Part shown: positions 24,727 through 32,209 of the stretch, piece after piece
Layout: every line of letters starts with the position of its first letter
Position numbering within the stretch: the first letter of the stretch is position 1
From: Gammaproteobacteria bacterium
GTDB lineage: Bacteria > Pseudomonadota > Gammaproteobacteria > Pseudomonadales > Azotimanducaceae
NCBI GenBank assembly: GCA_024640825.1
Contig: JAHEEG010000007.1
Span: forward strand, 1 to 38,616
DNA: 38,616 nucleotides
Reading direction: 5' to 3'
Position numbers and translations under genes: made by a program
The notes under the pieces: generated by a model
The model's input: only the letters and a program-made list of their open reading frames with translations
Told to the model about the DNA's origin: nothing
Database searches by the model: none

Positions 24727-25556
24727 TGGATGAGGGCATCGACAGGCTGGCCGAGTGGCTTGTGGGCCTGCGGCGGGTGGCGGTTATCTCTGGCGCTGGC
24801 TGCAGCACGCCCTCCGGCATCGGAGACTACCGGGACGAAGCGGGTGGCTGGAAGCGTCGCCCCCCGGTGCAGATGCAGGACTTCGTCAAAGATCGGGCGA
24901 CACGTCGCCGGTACTGGGCGCGCAGCATGCTGGGCTGGCCTCTGATGTCGCGGGCGCGCCCCAACGCGGCGCATGCGGCCCTTGCGGCGATGGAGGCAAG
25001 AGGCTGCCTGAACGGCCTCATCACTCAAAATGTGGATGGTCTGCACCAGGCGGCGGGGCATCGCCAGGTGCTGGAACTGCACGGTCGTCTGGCAGAAGTT
25101 GTCTGTCTGCAATGCGATGCCCGGTACCCCCGCTCGGCGATGCAGCACCAGCTGCAGCGCGGCAACGTTTTCATGGAGGATGCCATTGCCGTTGCGGCGC
25201 CGGATGGCGATGCGGATATCGCCGATGACCTGGATCTTTCCGCCTTCCGGGTGCCTGACTGTCGCCGGTGCGGCGGTGTCCTCAAGCCGGATGTGGTGTT
25301 CTATGGGGATTCCGTACCCCGTGCCCGGGTGGAAGAGGCCTATGCGATGGTCGACTCTGCGGACGCGCTGCTGGTGGTCGGGTCGTCGCTGATGGTCTTT
25401 TCCAGCTTTCGTTTCTGTCGTCGGGCGCAGGAACTCGGGCTGCCCATGGCGGCGGTCAATCGCGGGGTTACTCGAGCCGACGACTGGCTCGATCTGAAGG
25501 TAGAAGCCGATTGCGCTGAGGTCTTGCCCGCGGTGCTAGACTGTATCGACGGATAG
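24726..25556 (+). CDS. sirtuin (Sir2-family NAD+-dependent deacylase)
   Basis: A 276-residue sirtuin that removes acyl groups from lysines using NAD+, or transfers ADP-ribose. NAD contacts are GAGCS (23-27), DYRDE (34-38) and TQNVDGLH (100-107); the catalytic base is His119. Zinc cysteines are paired at 127/130 and 179/182, with about 48 residues between the pairs. The layout resembles class II (SIRT4-like) enzymes. The third loop position is Cys in GAGCS where Ile or Ala is usual. The start codon overlaps the hydrolase stop by one base, so it depends on coupled translation. Targets unknown. Confidence 0.9.
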   Translation: MDEGIDRLAEWLVGLRRVAVISGAGCSTPSGIGDYRDEAGGWKRRPPVQMQDFVKDRATRRRYWARSMLGWPLMSRARPNAAHAALAAMEARGCLNGLITQNVDGLHQAAGHRQVLELHGRLAEVVCLQCDARYPRSAMQHQLQRGNVFMEDAIAVAAPDGDADIADDLDLSAFRVPDCRRCGGVLKPDVVFYGDSVPRARVEEAYAMVDSADALLVVGSSLMVFSSFRFCRRAQELGLPMAAVNRGVTRADDWLDLKVEADCAEVLPAVLDCIDG

Positions 25557-25642
25557 CTGATTCCATCGGTTAACGGCTGTGCGGCGTTCACGAACACCCG
25601 ATGTCCGGCTTTCAACGCTATGAAGTTACTCTGTTTGACCTG

Positions 25643-27388
25643 ATGAATTTCCAAAGTGGGCGCGGGTTTGTGTGTCTGGTTCGGATAGTTGTCATTCTTT
25701 CCGTACTCACCGCGCTTCCATTACCGCTAGCTGCGGAAGATGCGCCCGCCGGCTGTCAGGCACTGACACCCCTGACCAGCGAAGATCTCATGCGATTCCA
25801 GTTCGAGAGCGACCCGGTTGACCGCGAGACTCTGCCCAGAAGAACACGCTTCACCCTGGGAGAAATACGCGTCGTCCGTCAGCGGGTGTTTGAGGAGGAA
25901 CACAACTGGTTGCACAGGGTGACCAACCGCTACCACCCGCTTACCCGCAAGGACGTCATTCTGGCCGTTCTGCCGTTCCGCAGTGGCGCCAGTGTGAACC
26001 TGAGAGCGCTCGAGGAGGCGGAGCGCATTCTGCGGAGCAAGGCTTATCTCTATGACGCCCGGGTGATTCCCTTTCGGCGTTGCGGTGACGTTCTCGATAT
26101 ATACGTGGTAACCCGGGATATCTGGTCGCTGGAGCCTCGCCTGTCCTTTGATCGCGCCGGCGGAGAGAACAGCTACGCGCTGGGCATCGGCGACAGCAAC
26201 ATCATGGGCAGCGGTCGCTCCTCGTATTTCTCTTACTTCAGCAACGAAGACCGCAACGGGGTCGCTCTTTCCTACGCGGATCCCAACCTTCGCAAGACCC
26301 GCTGGGGTCTGAATCTGCTGGCAGCAGACTCCAGCGACGGGTCGCGCTACGCAGCCTCGATCCGGCGACCCTTTTTTGCCCTTGATACGCGCCGTGCGAT
26401 GAATCTGGCCGGCGATAGATACAGACGCAAGGAAGGCCTCTATTTTCTGAGCAACAAATTCTGGGAGTACGATGCGGACAGCCGGGTGGGGGATTTCTCC
26501 GTCGGCGCCTCTCCAGGCATTCGTGACAGTAGGGTCAGCCGGTTTCGGCTGGGTCTTGGCTATGAGCAGTATCGATTCGACTACCCGGTGGCCCTGCTGG
26601 CTCGCGTTGATCCGCGGGACGCCGAAGACCGCAAGCTGGTGTATCCCTATGTCTCCTATCAGCGGATTCGCGACAGCTACGACAAGCGGTTGAATCTGGA
26701 TCGCGTCTATCGAACCGAGGATATTGCGCTGGGCAGCGTTCTGAGCGCGCAGGTGGGCTGGTCCGCGGACTTTTTCGGCGGGGAGGGGGATAAATTAGTA
26801 GGAAGGTTCAGCTATCAGGATTCCTTGTGGCTGGCCGCAGACCAGCTGCTGACCTATGACCTGTCACTTTCCGGGTACTACGATCTCGATCGCGATCGTA
26901 GCGAGGACATTCTGACGCAGGCCAGATTGAGTTACCGGTACCGGCATGCCGATGCTTTCGGGCTGCTGCTGCGGGCTGCCGTCGCTGCCGCGCACAACCC
27001 TCCGCTGGACAAATCACTGGTGCTCGGCGGCGACACGGGATTGCGCGGGTATCCCACCCGCTATCAGGTCGGTGACAGCTGGTTTCTGGTGACCGTGGAA
27101 GAGCGGTATTACTCGGACGTCTATCCTTTTCGCATGTTCAGGCTGGGCGCTGCTGTGTTCGCGGACGTCGGTCGGGCCTGGTATCGCAATGATGCGCCTG
27201 GCTGGGTGCCCCCAGACAGGACCGCCAGCTATTTCGATACGCTGGCGAACATCGGGGTAGGCCTGCGTTTGGAATCCACCCGCACGCGCCGCGATCGCCT
27301 GTTGCACATCGACCTGTCGTTGCCGTTGCGGGAGGGGCCCGACACGCGAAACCTAGAGTTTACGGTTACGGTGAAACAGAGCCTTTGA
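25643..27388 (+). CDS. Omp85-family outer-membrane barrel protein
   Basis: A 581-residue exported protein with a signal peptide (hydrophobic LVRIVVILSVLTALPLPLA, cut near AEDA), POTRA-like periplasmic sequence (about 50-170, with YHPLTRKDVILAVLPFRSG) and a C-terminal barrel rich in alternating aromatic strands. GLRGYPTRY (about residue 480) matches the Omp85 signature xRGY in the lid loop, and the C-terminus ends in a beta-strand. It is smaller than BamA and closest in layout to 'surface antigen' BamA/TamA relatives with an uncertain client. The start is uncertain: ATG 25643 gives a normal signal peptide, ATG 25601 a long one, and neither has a clear ribosome binding site. Confidence 0.82.
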   Translation: MNFQSGRGFVCLVRIVVILSVLTALPLPLAAEDAPAGCQALTPLTSEDLMRFQFESDPVDRETLPRRTRFTLGEIRVVRQRVFEEEHNWLHRVTNRYHPLTRKDVILAVLPFRSGASVNLRALEEAERILRSKAYLYDARVIPFRRCGDVLDIYVVTRDIWSLEPRLSFDRAGGENSYALGIGDSNIMGSGRSSYFSYFSNEDRNGVALSYADPNLRKTRWGLNLLAADSSDGSRYAASIRRPFFALDTRRAMNLAGDRYRRKEGLYFLSNKFWEYDADSRVGDFSVGASPGIRDSRVSRFRLGLGYEQYRFDYPVALLARVDPRDAEDRKLVYPYVSYQRIRDSYDKRLNLDRVYRTEDIALGSVLSAQVGWSADFFGGEGDKLVGRFSYQDSLWLAADQLLTYDLSLSGYYDLDRDRSEDILTQARLSYRYRHADAFGLLLRAAVAAAHNPPLDKSLVLGGDTGLRGYPTRYQVGDSWFLVTVEERYYSDVYPFRMFRLGAAVFADVGRAWYRNDAPGWVPPDRTASYFDTLANIGVGLRLESTRTRRDRLLHIDLSLPLREGPDTRNLEFTVTVKQSL

Positions 27389-27427
27389 GCCTGTCCGGGC
27401 CGGCAGCGCGATAAGCGGCAGTCTCGA

Positions 27428-28447
27428 TTAGCCCAGCACCAGCTCCGCCAGGGTTCGCAGCTCGGCAGTGCTTCGAGCGGAGACCAGCAGTGAAGTCAGC
27501 GGGGTTTCCTGCCAGGCCTGCAGGCGGTCTCTGATTCTGTCGACGGGTCCGATCAGCGATATCTCATCCGCCAGCTGATCCGGCACGGCCTGAACTGCCT
27601 CCGCTTTCTTACCGGCGAGGAACAGTTCCTGAACCTTGTCGGCCTCTGCTTCAAAGCCCATGCGACCCACCAGTTCTTTGTGAAAGTTGCGCTTTTTGGC
27701 GCCCATGCCGCCGACGTAGAGTGCCAGCATCTGCTTCACCGGCTGCAGCCCTTTTTCCAGGTCGTCGGTGATGTTGACCACCACGCCCTGAGAAATTTCA
27801 AAGTCGGGCTTGGCGTTGGAAAGAGACGCTGCGTAGACATCCTGGCGGAAAGGAGAATAGTAGAGGGGTAACCAGCCGTCGGCTATCTCCGCTGCCAGAG
27901 CGACGTTCTTCGGCCCCTCAGCGCCCAGAAATATCGGCAGGTCGGCGCGCAGAGGATGCACGATGGGCTTGAGCGGTTTGCCCAGGCCCCAGGATCCCTC
28001 CCCGGTGTAAGGGAGCGGGTAGTGCGGGCCTTCACTGGCCACCGGTGTTTCCCTGGCCAGCACCTGGCGGATGATGGAGATGTATTCGCGGGTACGGGAA
28101 AGCGGCTTGGAGAAAGGCGCCCCGTACCAGCCCTCTACCACCTGAGGACCGGAAACGCCGAGCCCGAGAATCATTCTGCCGCGGGACAGATGGTCCAGCG
28201 TCAGCGCTGCCATTGCAGCGGCGGTGGGGCTGCGGGCGGAAAGCTGGCAAACGCCGGTCCCCAGGCGTATCCGTTCGGTCTGCGCGCCGATCCAGGCGAG
28301 TGGCGTGAGGGCATCGGAGCCGTAGGCCTCCGCTGTCCAGACGGAGTCGAAACCCAGTTGCTCGGCTTCCTGAGCCAGCTCGACGTGATTGGTGGGTGGC
28401 TGCGAACTCCAGTAGCCGAGCTGCAGGCCGAGCTTCAGTTTGGCCAT
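27428..28447 (-). CDS. LLM-class flavin-dependent oxidoreductase
   Basis: A 339-residue luciferase-like monooxygenase (TIM barrel), often annotated as F420-dependent in actinobacteria. Features: LGLQLGYWSSQPP at the N-terminus, EAEQLGFDSVWTAEAYGSD, ARSPTAAAMAALTLDHLSRGR, and LGLGVSGPQVVEGWYG. In gammaproteobacteria, which usually lack F420, FMN is the more likely cofactor. GGAGG precedes the ATG. It is divergent from the MerR-TPR regulator, a possible controller. Substrate unknown. Confidence 0.88.
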   Translation of the reverse strand: MAKLKLGLQLGYWSSQPPTNHVELAQEAEQLGFDSVWTAEAYGSDALTPLAWIGAQTERIRLGTGVCQLSARSPTAAAMAALTLDHLSRGRMILGLGVSGPQVVEGWYGAPFSKPLSRTREYISIIRQVLARETPVASEGPHYPLPYTGEGSWGLGKPLKPIVHPLRADLPIFLGAEGPKNVALAAEIADGWLPLYYSPFRQDVYAASLSNAKPDFEISQGVVVNITDDLEKGLQPVKQMLALYVGGMGAKKRNFHKELVGRMGFEAEADKVQELFLAGKKAEAVQAVPDQLADEISLIGPVDRIRDRLQAWQETPLTSLLVSARSTAELRTLAELVLG

Positions 28448-28490
28448 AGTAGGTGTCCTCCGCTAATTGTCCGGAAAGTATAACCCGATC

Positions 28491-28520
28491 TTGAGTGCGG
28501 CCCCGAGCCTGCGCTATAGT
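28491..28520 (+). promoter_or_regulatory. possible sigma70 promoter of the MerR-TPR gene
   Basis: TTGAGT (28491-28496) and TATAGT (28515-28520) are 18 bases apart, 56 bases before the start codon. The minus strand also shows TATACT at 28477-28482, a possible -10 for the divergent oxidoreductase, so the promoters may lie back to back. Confidence 0.35.
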
Positions 28521-28576
28521 TTTCGCCCGCGACCGGCACACCGCGTTTCCGCAGCCAGCAACTGACTCGGACGTCC

Positions 28577-29395
28577 ATGAGTGGATACACAACTCGCGAA
28601 GTTTCCGACCTTATCGGCTTGAAGCCAGATCAGGTGCGTCATTATGTGCGGCGATCGCTGCTCGAGCCGGCACGGGGAGCGCAAGGCGAGTTCCGTTTCG
28701 ATTTTCAGGACGTGGTGTTGCTGCGTACGGCGAAAGGTCTGTTGGAATCCAACGTCTCCACCCGCCGGGCTCTTAAGCTACTGCTCAAGCTGCAGAACGA
28801 GCTCGCCTGCGTAAGATCCCTGGCCGCGGTGCGTATCTTTGCCGACGGCAACACCGTGGTCGTCCGGGAAGACAGCACCGTGTGGGACGCGGAATCCGGT
28901 CAGGTCCGGATGGATTTCGAGGTGCAAGAGCTCGCAAAAAGCGTTGCGAACCTGGCCAACGGGAACCTGATCGTCGCCCGGGAGGCTGGCGCTTACGACA
29001 GCGACGAGTGGTACAACCTTGGGCTCGATCTGGAAGAGGTCGAACCAGAAAGAGCGCCAGAAGCCTACGCGCGAGCCATCGAGCTCAACCCTCGAAACGC
29101 GGATGCCCACGTGAATCTCGGACGACTTATGCAGCTGCGTGGAAATCTCAAACAGGCGAAGCGGCATTATGAGCGAGCCCTGTCCGTGGCGCCGAATCAT
29201 CAGCTGGCCCTCTACAACCTGGGCACGGTTTTCGATGAGCTCAATGAGATGGAATCAGCGGCGGAATTCTATCGGCGGGCACCGGCGGTTCCCGACGCCC
29301 ATTTCAACCTTTCCCGGATCAGTGAGCTGCGGGGCGATGAGCTTGCCGCCCGGCGTCACATGCGCGACTACCGCCGGCTTCTGGATGTGGAGTAG
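28577..29395 (+). CDS. MerR-type regulator with TPR domain
   Basis: A 272-residue regulator. The N-terminal winged helix (1-70) is MerR-like: YTTREVSDLIGLKPDQVRHYVRR followed by QDVVLLRTAKGLL. A middle segment (about 75-140) with FADGNTVVVRED and WDAESGQ is a conserved linker. From about 145 there are three or more TPR repeats (AYARAIELNPRNADAHVNLG; HYERALSVAPNHQLALYNLG). MerR dimers normally bend DNA at long promoter spacers, and TPRs bind a protein or peptide, so this looks like a partner-controlled regulator. It is next to a divergent oxidoreductase gene. Its last 28 bases overlap the end of the PepSY-type gene. Confidence 0.85.
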   Translation: MSGYTTREVSDLIGLKPDQVRHYVRRSLLEPARGAQGEFRFDFQDVVLLRTAKGLLESNVSTRRALKLLLKLQNELACVRSLAAVRIFADGNTVVVREDSTVWDAESGQVRMDFEVQELAKSVANLANGNLIVAREAGAYDSDEWYNLGLDLEEVEPERAPEAYARAIELNPRNADAHVNLGRLMQLRGNLKQAKRHYERALSVAPNHQLALYNLGTVFDELNEMESAAEFYRRAPAVPDAHFNLSRISELRGDELAARRHMRDYRRLLDVE

Positions 29396-30096
29396 CGGGT
29401 CCACATCACCAGCCCGCTGACGGCCAGAAACACCAGCAGAATCGAAGCCGCGTCGACGATCACCATGCCGACCCAGCCAAAGAACCGGCCGCTATGCAGA
29501 TCCTGAAGTGCCCGTTCCAAAGTCAACATCCTTTGACGGTACAGCGATCGGAAAATGGCCGCCTGCGAGGCAGGCAGGTTTTTCACCGGCGCCCAGGCAA
29601 CGCCTGCGGGTGGTTCTGTTTCCGTGCGCCAGTTGACCAGGTCTGCGTCAGCCAGAAGATAAGCCTGCCCGGTCTGCAGGACTACCGTGTTCTGCCAGGT
29701 CCCGATGGCCTGGGCGGGGCTCGGCAGTGGCCAGCGTTCGAGCAGCTCAAGGGTTTCATGCTGAAACAGAACCAGCTCGTCCTGTCCCGCGGCCACCAGG
29801 ATGCCGTTGACGCTGACTGCGCCTTTGAATCCTGCAAGGGTAACCACAAAGCCCTCGCGATCGAATATGGCGTCCCCCACGGCGGTGAGCCCGCCGCTGC
29901 GGCGGGCTGATTCCGGCGGCTGAAGTCCGTACCAGTCCAGAACCGGTGCCCAGGATATGTGTCGATTTCCGAGGTGCAGCTCGCTCGCGTACTGCAGCGG
30001 TAATCCGGTTGCCACCAGGTACACGAGGACCGTTGCTGCTGCGACGCCGGCGCGACGATGCCAAAGGTGCAGTGACTTTGGGGAACGTGGATTCAC
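29368..30096 (-). CDS. PepSY-type TM-helix protein, possible haem/flavin reductase
   Basis: A 242-residue membrane protein with a helix near each end (about 17-37 and 209-232) and a periplasmic domain of about 170 residues between. The N-terminus LHLWHRRAG places His10 and His13 at the cytoplasmic face, and LHSGRFFGW places His201 before the second helix, the arrangement of PepSY-associated TM proteins, some of which bind haem and reduce siderophore-bound iron. It is shorter than the four-helix FpvG/FoxB reductases. The start is GTG 30096. It is the last gene of a Fur-box-preceded cluster, 24 bp after the FMN-binding gene. Reductase activity is inferred. Confidence 0.8.
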   Translation of the reverse strand: MNPRSPKSLHLWHRRAGVAAATVLVYLVATGLPLQYASELHLGNRHISWAPVLDWYGLQPPESARRSGGLTAVGDAIFDREGFVVTLAGFKGAVSVNGILVAAGQDELVLFQHETLELLERWPLPSPAQAIGTWQNTVVLQTGQAYLLADADLVNWRTETEPPAGVAWAPVKNLPASQAAIFRSLYRQRMLTLERALQDLHSGRFFGWVGMVIVDAASILLVFLAVSGLVMWTRYSTSRSRR

Positions 30097-30120
30097 GGGT
30101 CTGAATTCAGTCCGGCTTGA

Positions 30121-30705
30121 TCAGTAGGCGGCAGCTTCGCTCGCCTTCGCCAGATTGGAGTGGTTGGAGTAGTTGGCGTGGGTCGCGTTCAGCTGCTGCA
30201 CGTGGCCATCGAGCAGGAGGGCGACGCGGGCCATTCGAGTCATGGCGCGCACCGACAACGTGGCTCCGGTAATGCCGTCCACGTCCCGGGTCAGTTCGCC
30301 ACCGTCGTTAAGACGGGCTTTTTGGAATTGGCGGGTAAAGAAGGGATATTTCACCTCCCAGCCGCGGCTTTCACGGAATATCAGAACCTGCACCTGCTCG
30401 ATCGCGCCGTTTTGCACGACAAAACCGGCGGTGATGGGTTTGTCCTTGCCGATGTCGTCCAGCAGCCAGGCCGTGCGCCCGCCGTCCTGCCAGTAGCGGA
30501 TCCGCATGCCCGGACGCTGGTCAAGAATCTTCGTCACCTCTGCCCGGAGGTTCTTCTGCAGCCATAGGACTCTGGCCGCGGGGACGGCTTTGGGAAAGGC
30601 CGCAGCCAGGAATGCGTCCGGGGTTTCATAGACGGTCTCGCTCCCCAGCGCGGCGTGGCTGGCGGCCAGGGCGATAATGCAACCGAGAATCGTTCTCATT
30701 TTCAT
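30121..30705 (-). CDS. periplasmic FMN-binding flavoprotein
   Basis: A 194-residue exported FMN-binding-domain protein. The signal peptide is MKMRTILGCIIALAASHAALG. Residues 143-149 read DGITGAT, which matches the covalent-flavinylation signature Dgx(t/s)gAT used by the ApbE flavin transferase; Thr149 would carry FMN through a phosphoester. No apbE gene is in this window. The C-terminal NATHANYSNHSNLAKASEAAAY is an unusual Asn/His/Ala-rich tail that could bind metal. The start at 30705 (ATG) gives a clean signal peptide; a GTG at 30741 is possible. The gene sits between a porin and a PepSY-type membrane protein, so it probably carries electrons in the periplasm. Confidence 0.86.
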   Translation of the reverse strand: MKMRTILGCIIALAASHAALGSETVYETPDAFLAAAFPKAVPAARVLWLQKNLRAEVTKILDQRPGMRIRYWQDGGRTAWLLDDIGKDKPITAGFVVQNGAIEQVQVLIFRESRGWEVKYPFFTRQFQKARLNDGGELTRDVDGITGATLSVRAMTRMARVALLLDGHVQQLNATHANYSNHSNLAKASEAAAY

Positions 30706-30743
30706 GGGGCCATTTTGCCTTTTCCACATAGCCAAAGTCACGC

Positions 30744-30762
30744 CTGCAAGGTTATGTTGCAG
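30744..30762. other. small inverted repeat between porin and flavoprotein genes
   Basis: CTGCAA and TTGCAG, separated by 7 bases, form a perfect 6-bp stem in the 66-bp intercistronic gap. No T-run follows. It may moderate transcript processing, or be chance. Confidence 0.3.
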
Positions 30763-30771
30763 AGCTAACCG

Positions 30772-32040
30772 TCAGAACTGATAGCCAACGCCCAGATCGA
30801 AGCCGTTGAAATCCCGTCCGGACTCGCTTTCCAGATCGTGGCTCCGATCTCGATAATCGAATTTGAAGACCACTTCTTCCGTAGGCCAGTAGTTGAAGCC
30901 CAGCTCCCACTGGTCGAAACGGTCGCGGTCGCGGGCACCCCGGACATCTTCATAACGGGTGTAGAAGCCCCAGTCCTGCTCGCCGATATTCAGCCGGACG
31001 CTGGGCTCAACGTACCAGCCGGTTTGTTGGTCGGCATTTGCCAGCTCGACGCTCTCACCGTCGAAGTCCCATCTGGCCCATAGCGCGCGCAGGCTGAATG
31101 GGCCCCGCGAGAAAATGCTGTGGACGCTGATAAGCTGGCCCTCGTCCAGGCCGTCTCCGGATGTCTGGGTCGGATCCTGCTCGTAGTGATAGGTTCCCGC
31201 CAGCTCGAGGCCCGGGACCCCGGTGTATTTCAGCCTGAGCGTGTAGGCCAGGTCGTTGGCCACGGCGTTTGATACCTTCTGGCGGCCGCTGCGGACCTGA
31301 AACGCGCTGGATCCGGTGGTCGGCATCTCGAGGCCGGAGTGGACGGCAAAATCCCAGGACAGCCCATTCCCGTAACGGCCGCCAACCCCGGCGCCGCCTT
31401 CCCACCAGGTCGCGGGGATGATGATGCTTTCCACGTCGTTCCGCTCTACACCATAGAACGTCTGCGGCTCGTGCGTCTCATTGATAATTCCTACTGGCAC
31501 GATGAACAGTCCCGAGCGGGTGTAGTGGTTGTCGTCCAGGTCCATCTCTATATAGGCCTGCTCCAGCTCCACTTCGCCGCCGCTGCTGCCGTCCGCGGTG
31601 TCTTTCACCAGCGCGTGCTCCAACTCCACCTCGGAGAAGAAGCGGATACGGTCAGTGAACTCATGACCGAAAAACATCACGAACCTGTGATAATCGACTT
31701 CCTTGAGGTCGTTGTCTGAATCATCGGCGTCAAGGTTGTTGTAGTGCATCTCTCCGTATCCGCCGATGGAGGTTCGCGAATCTTCCCGATTGCGCTGCAC
31801 TTCGTCGACGTAGTCGGCGGTCGCCACCAGCTGCTCCTCGGTGATCTGGACTTTGCTGTCTGTCTGCTTCAGCTGCGCTTTGGTGGCTTTCAACTCTGCG
31901 GTGAGCTGGGCGATCTGTGCCTGCTGGCCTTGTACGAGCTCCCAGACGGCTTCCAGGCTGACGGGCTCGTCAGGGGACTTTTCGGTAGCGTGGATGGCCG
32001 TTGCCACCAGTATCAGTAGCGTCATCAAGGTGACTCGCAT
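30772..32040 (-). CDS. porin-like outer-membrane protein
   Basis: A 422-residue outer-membrane protein. It has a signal peptide (cut near HATE), then a coiled coil (about residues 27-80, rich in Gln/Ala/Leu: GQQAQIAQLTAELKATKAQL), then a 16-strand-type barrel with acidic loops and a C-terminal aromatic, GVGYQF. This is the layout of Pseudomonas OprO/P-like and DcaP-like porins. The ATG follows AGGAGAG. A Fur-box-like site lies 49 bases upstream, and feoB ends 169 bp upstream on the same strand, so it is probably iron-repressed. Specific substrate unknown; acidic loops would suit cations such as iron. Confidence 0.85.
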   Translation of the reverse strand: MRVTLMTLLILVATAIHATEKSPDEPVSLEAVWELVQGQQAQIAQLTAELKATKAQLKQTDSKVQITEEQLVATADYVDEVQRNREDSRTSIGGYGEMHYNNLDADDSDNDLKEVDYHRFVMFFGHEFTDRIRFFSEVELEHALVKDTADGSSGGEVELEQAYIEMDLDDNHYTRSGLFIVPVGIINETHEPQTFYGVERNDVESIIIPATWWEGGAGVGGRYGNGLSWDFAVHSGLEMPTTGSSAFQVRSGRQKVSNAVANDLAYTLRLKYTGVPGLELAGTYHYEQDPTQTSGDGLDEGQLISVHSIFSRGPFSLRALWARWDFDGESVELANADQQTGWYVEPSVRLNIGEQDWGFYTRYEDVRGARDRDRFDQWELGFNYWPTEEVVFKFDYRDRSHDLESESGRDFNGFDLGVGYQF

Positions 32041-32088
32041 CGTCGCTCTCCTGGGAAAAAAGCCAGCTTAGCTTATGCGAATCTAAAT

Positions 32089-32107
32089 AAAAATAATTAT
32101 CATTTAA
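32089..32107 (-). promoter_or_regulatory. Fur-box-like operator before porin gene
   Basis: On the minus strand TTAAATGATAATTATTTTT matches the 19-bp Fur consensus GATAATGATAATCATTATC at 13 of 19 bases, including the intact TGATAAT core. It sits 49 bp before the porin ATG, in the AT-rich part of the spacer. Confidence 0.6.
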
Positions 32108-32127
32108 ATACAGAAAGAATTTGATTG

Positions 32128-32183
32128 CCGATTCACGGCGACCGATTCACGGCGACCGATTCACGGCGACCGATCAACGACGA
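32128..32183. repeat. 14-bp tandem repeat, three full copies plus one diverged
   Basis: Units CCGATTCACGGCGA start at 32128, 32142 and 32156; a fourth at 32170 matches 11 of 14 bases. The array lies between the Fur-box-like site and the feoB stop codon (32210). Confidence 0.93.
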
Positions 32184-32209
32184 AGTCACCGCAACTCGGA
32201 CGTCTCGTA

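Noticed and set aside
26879-26903. Highly palindromic CGATCGCGATCG region in the Omp85-type gene
   Set aside because: It encodes an ordinary YDLDRDRS loop; the palindrome follows from Asp/Arg codon use.
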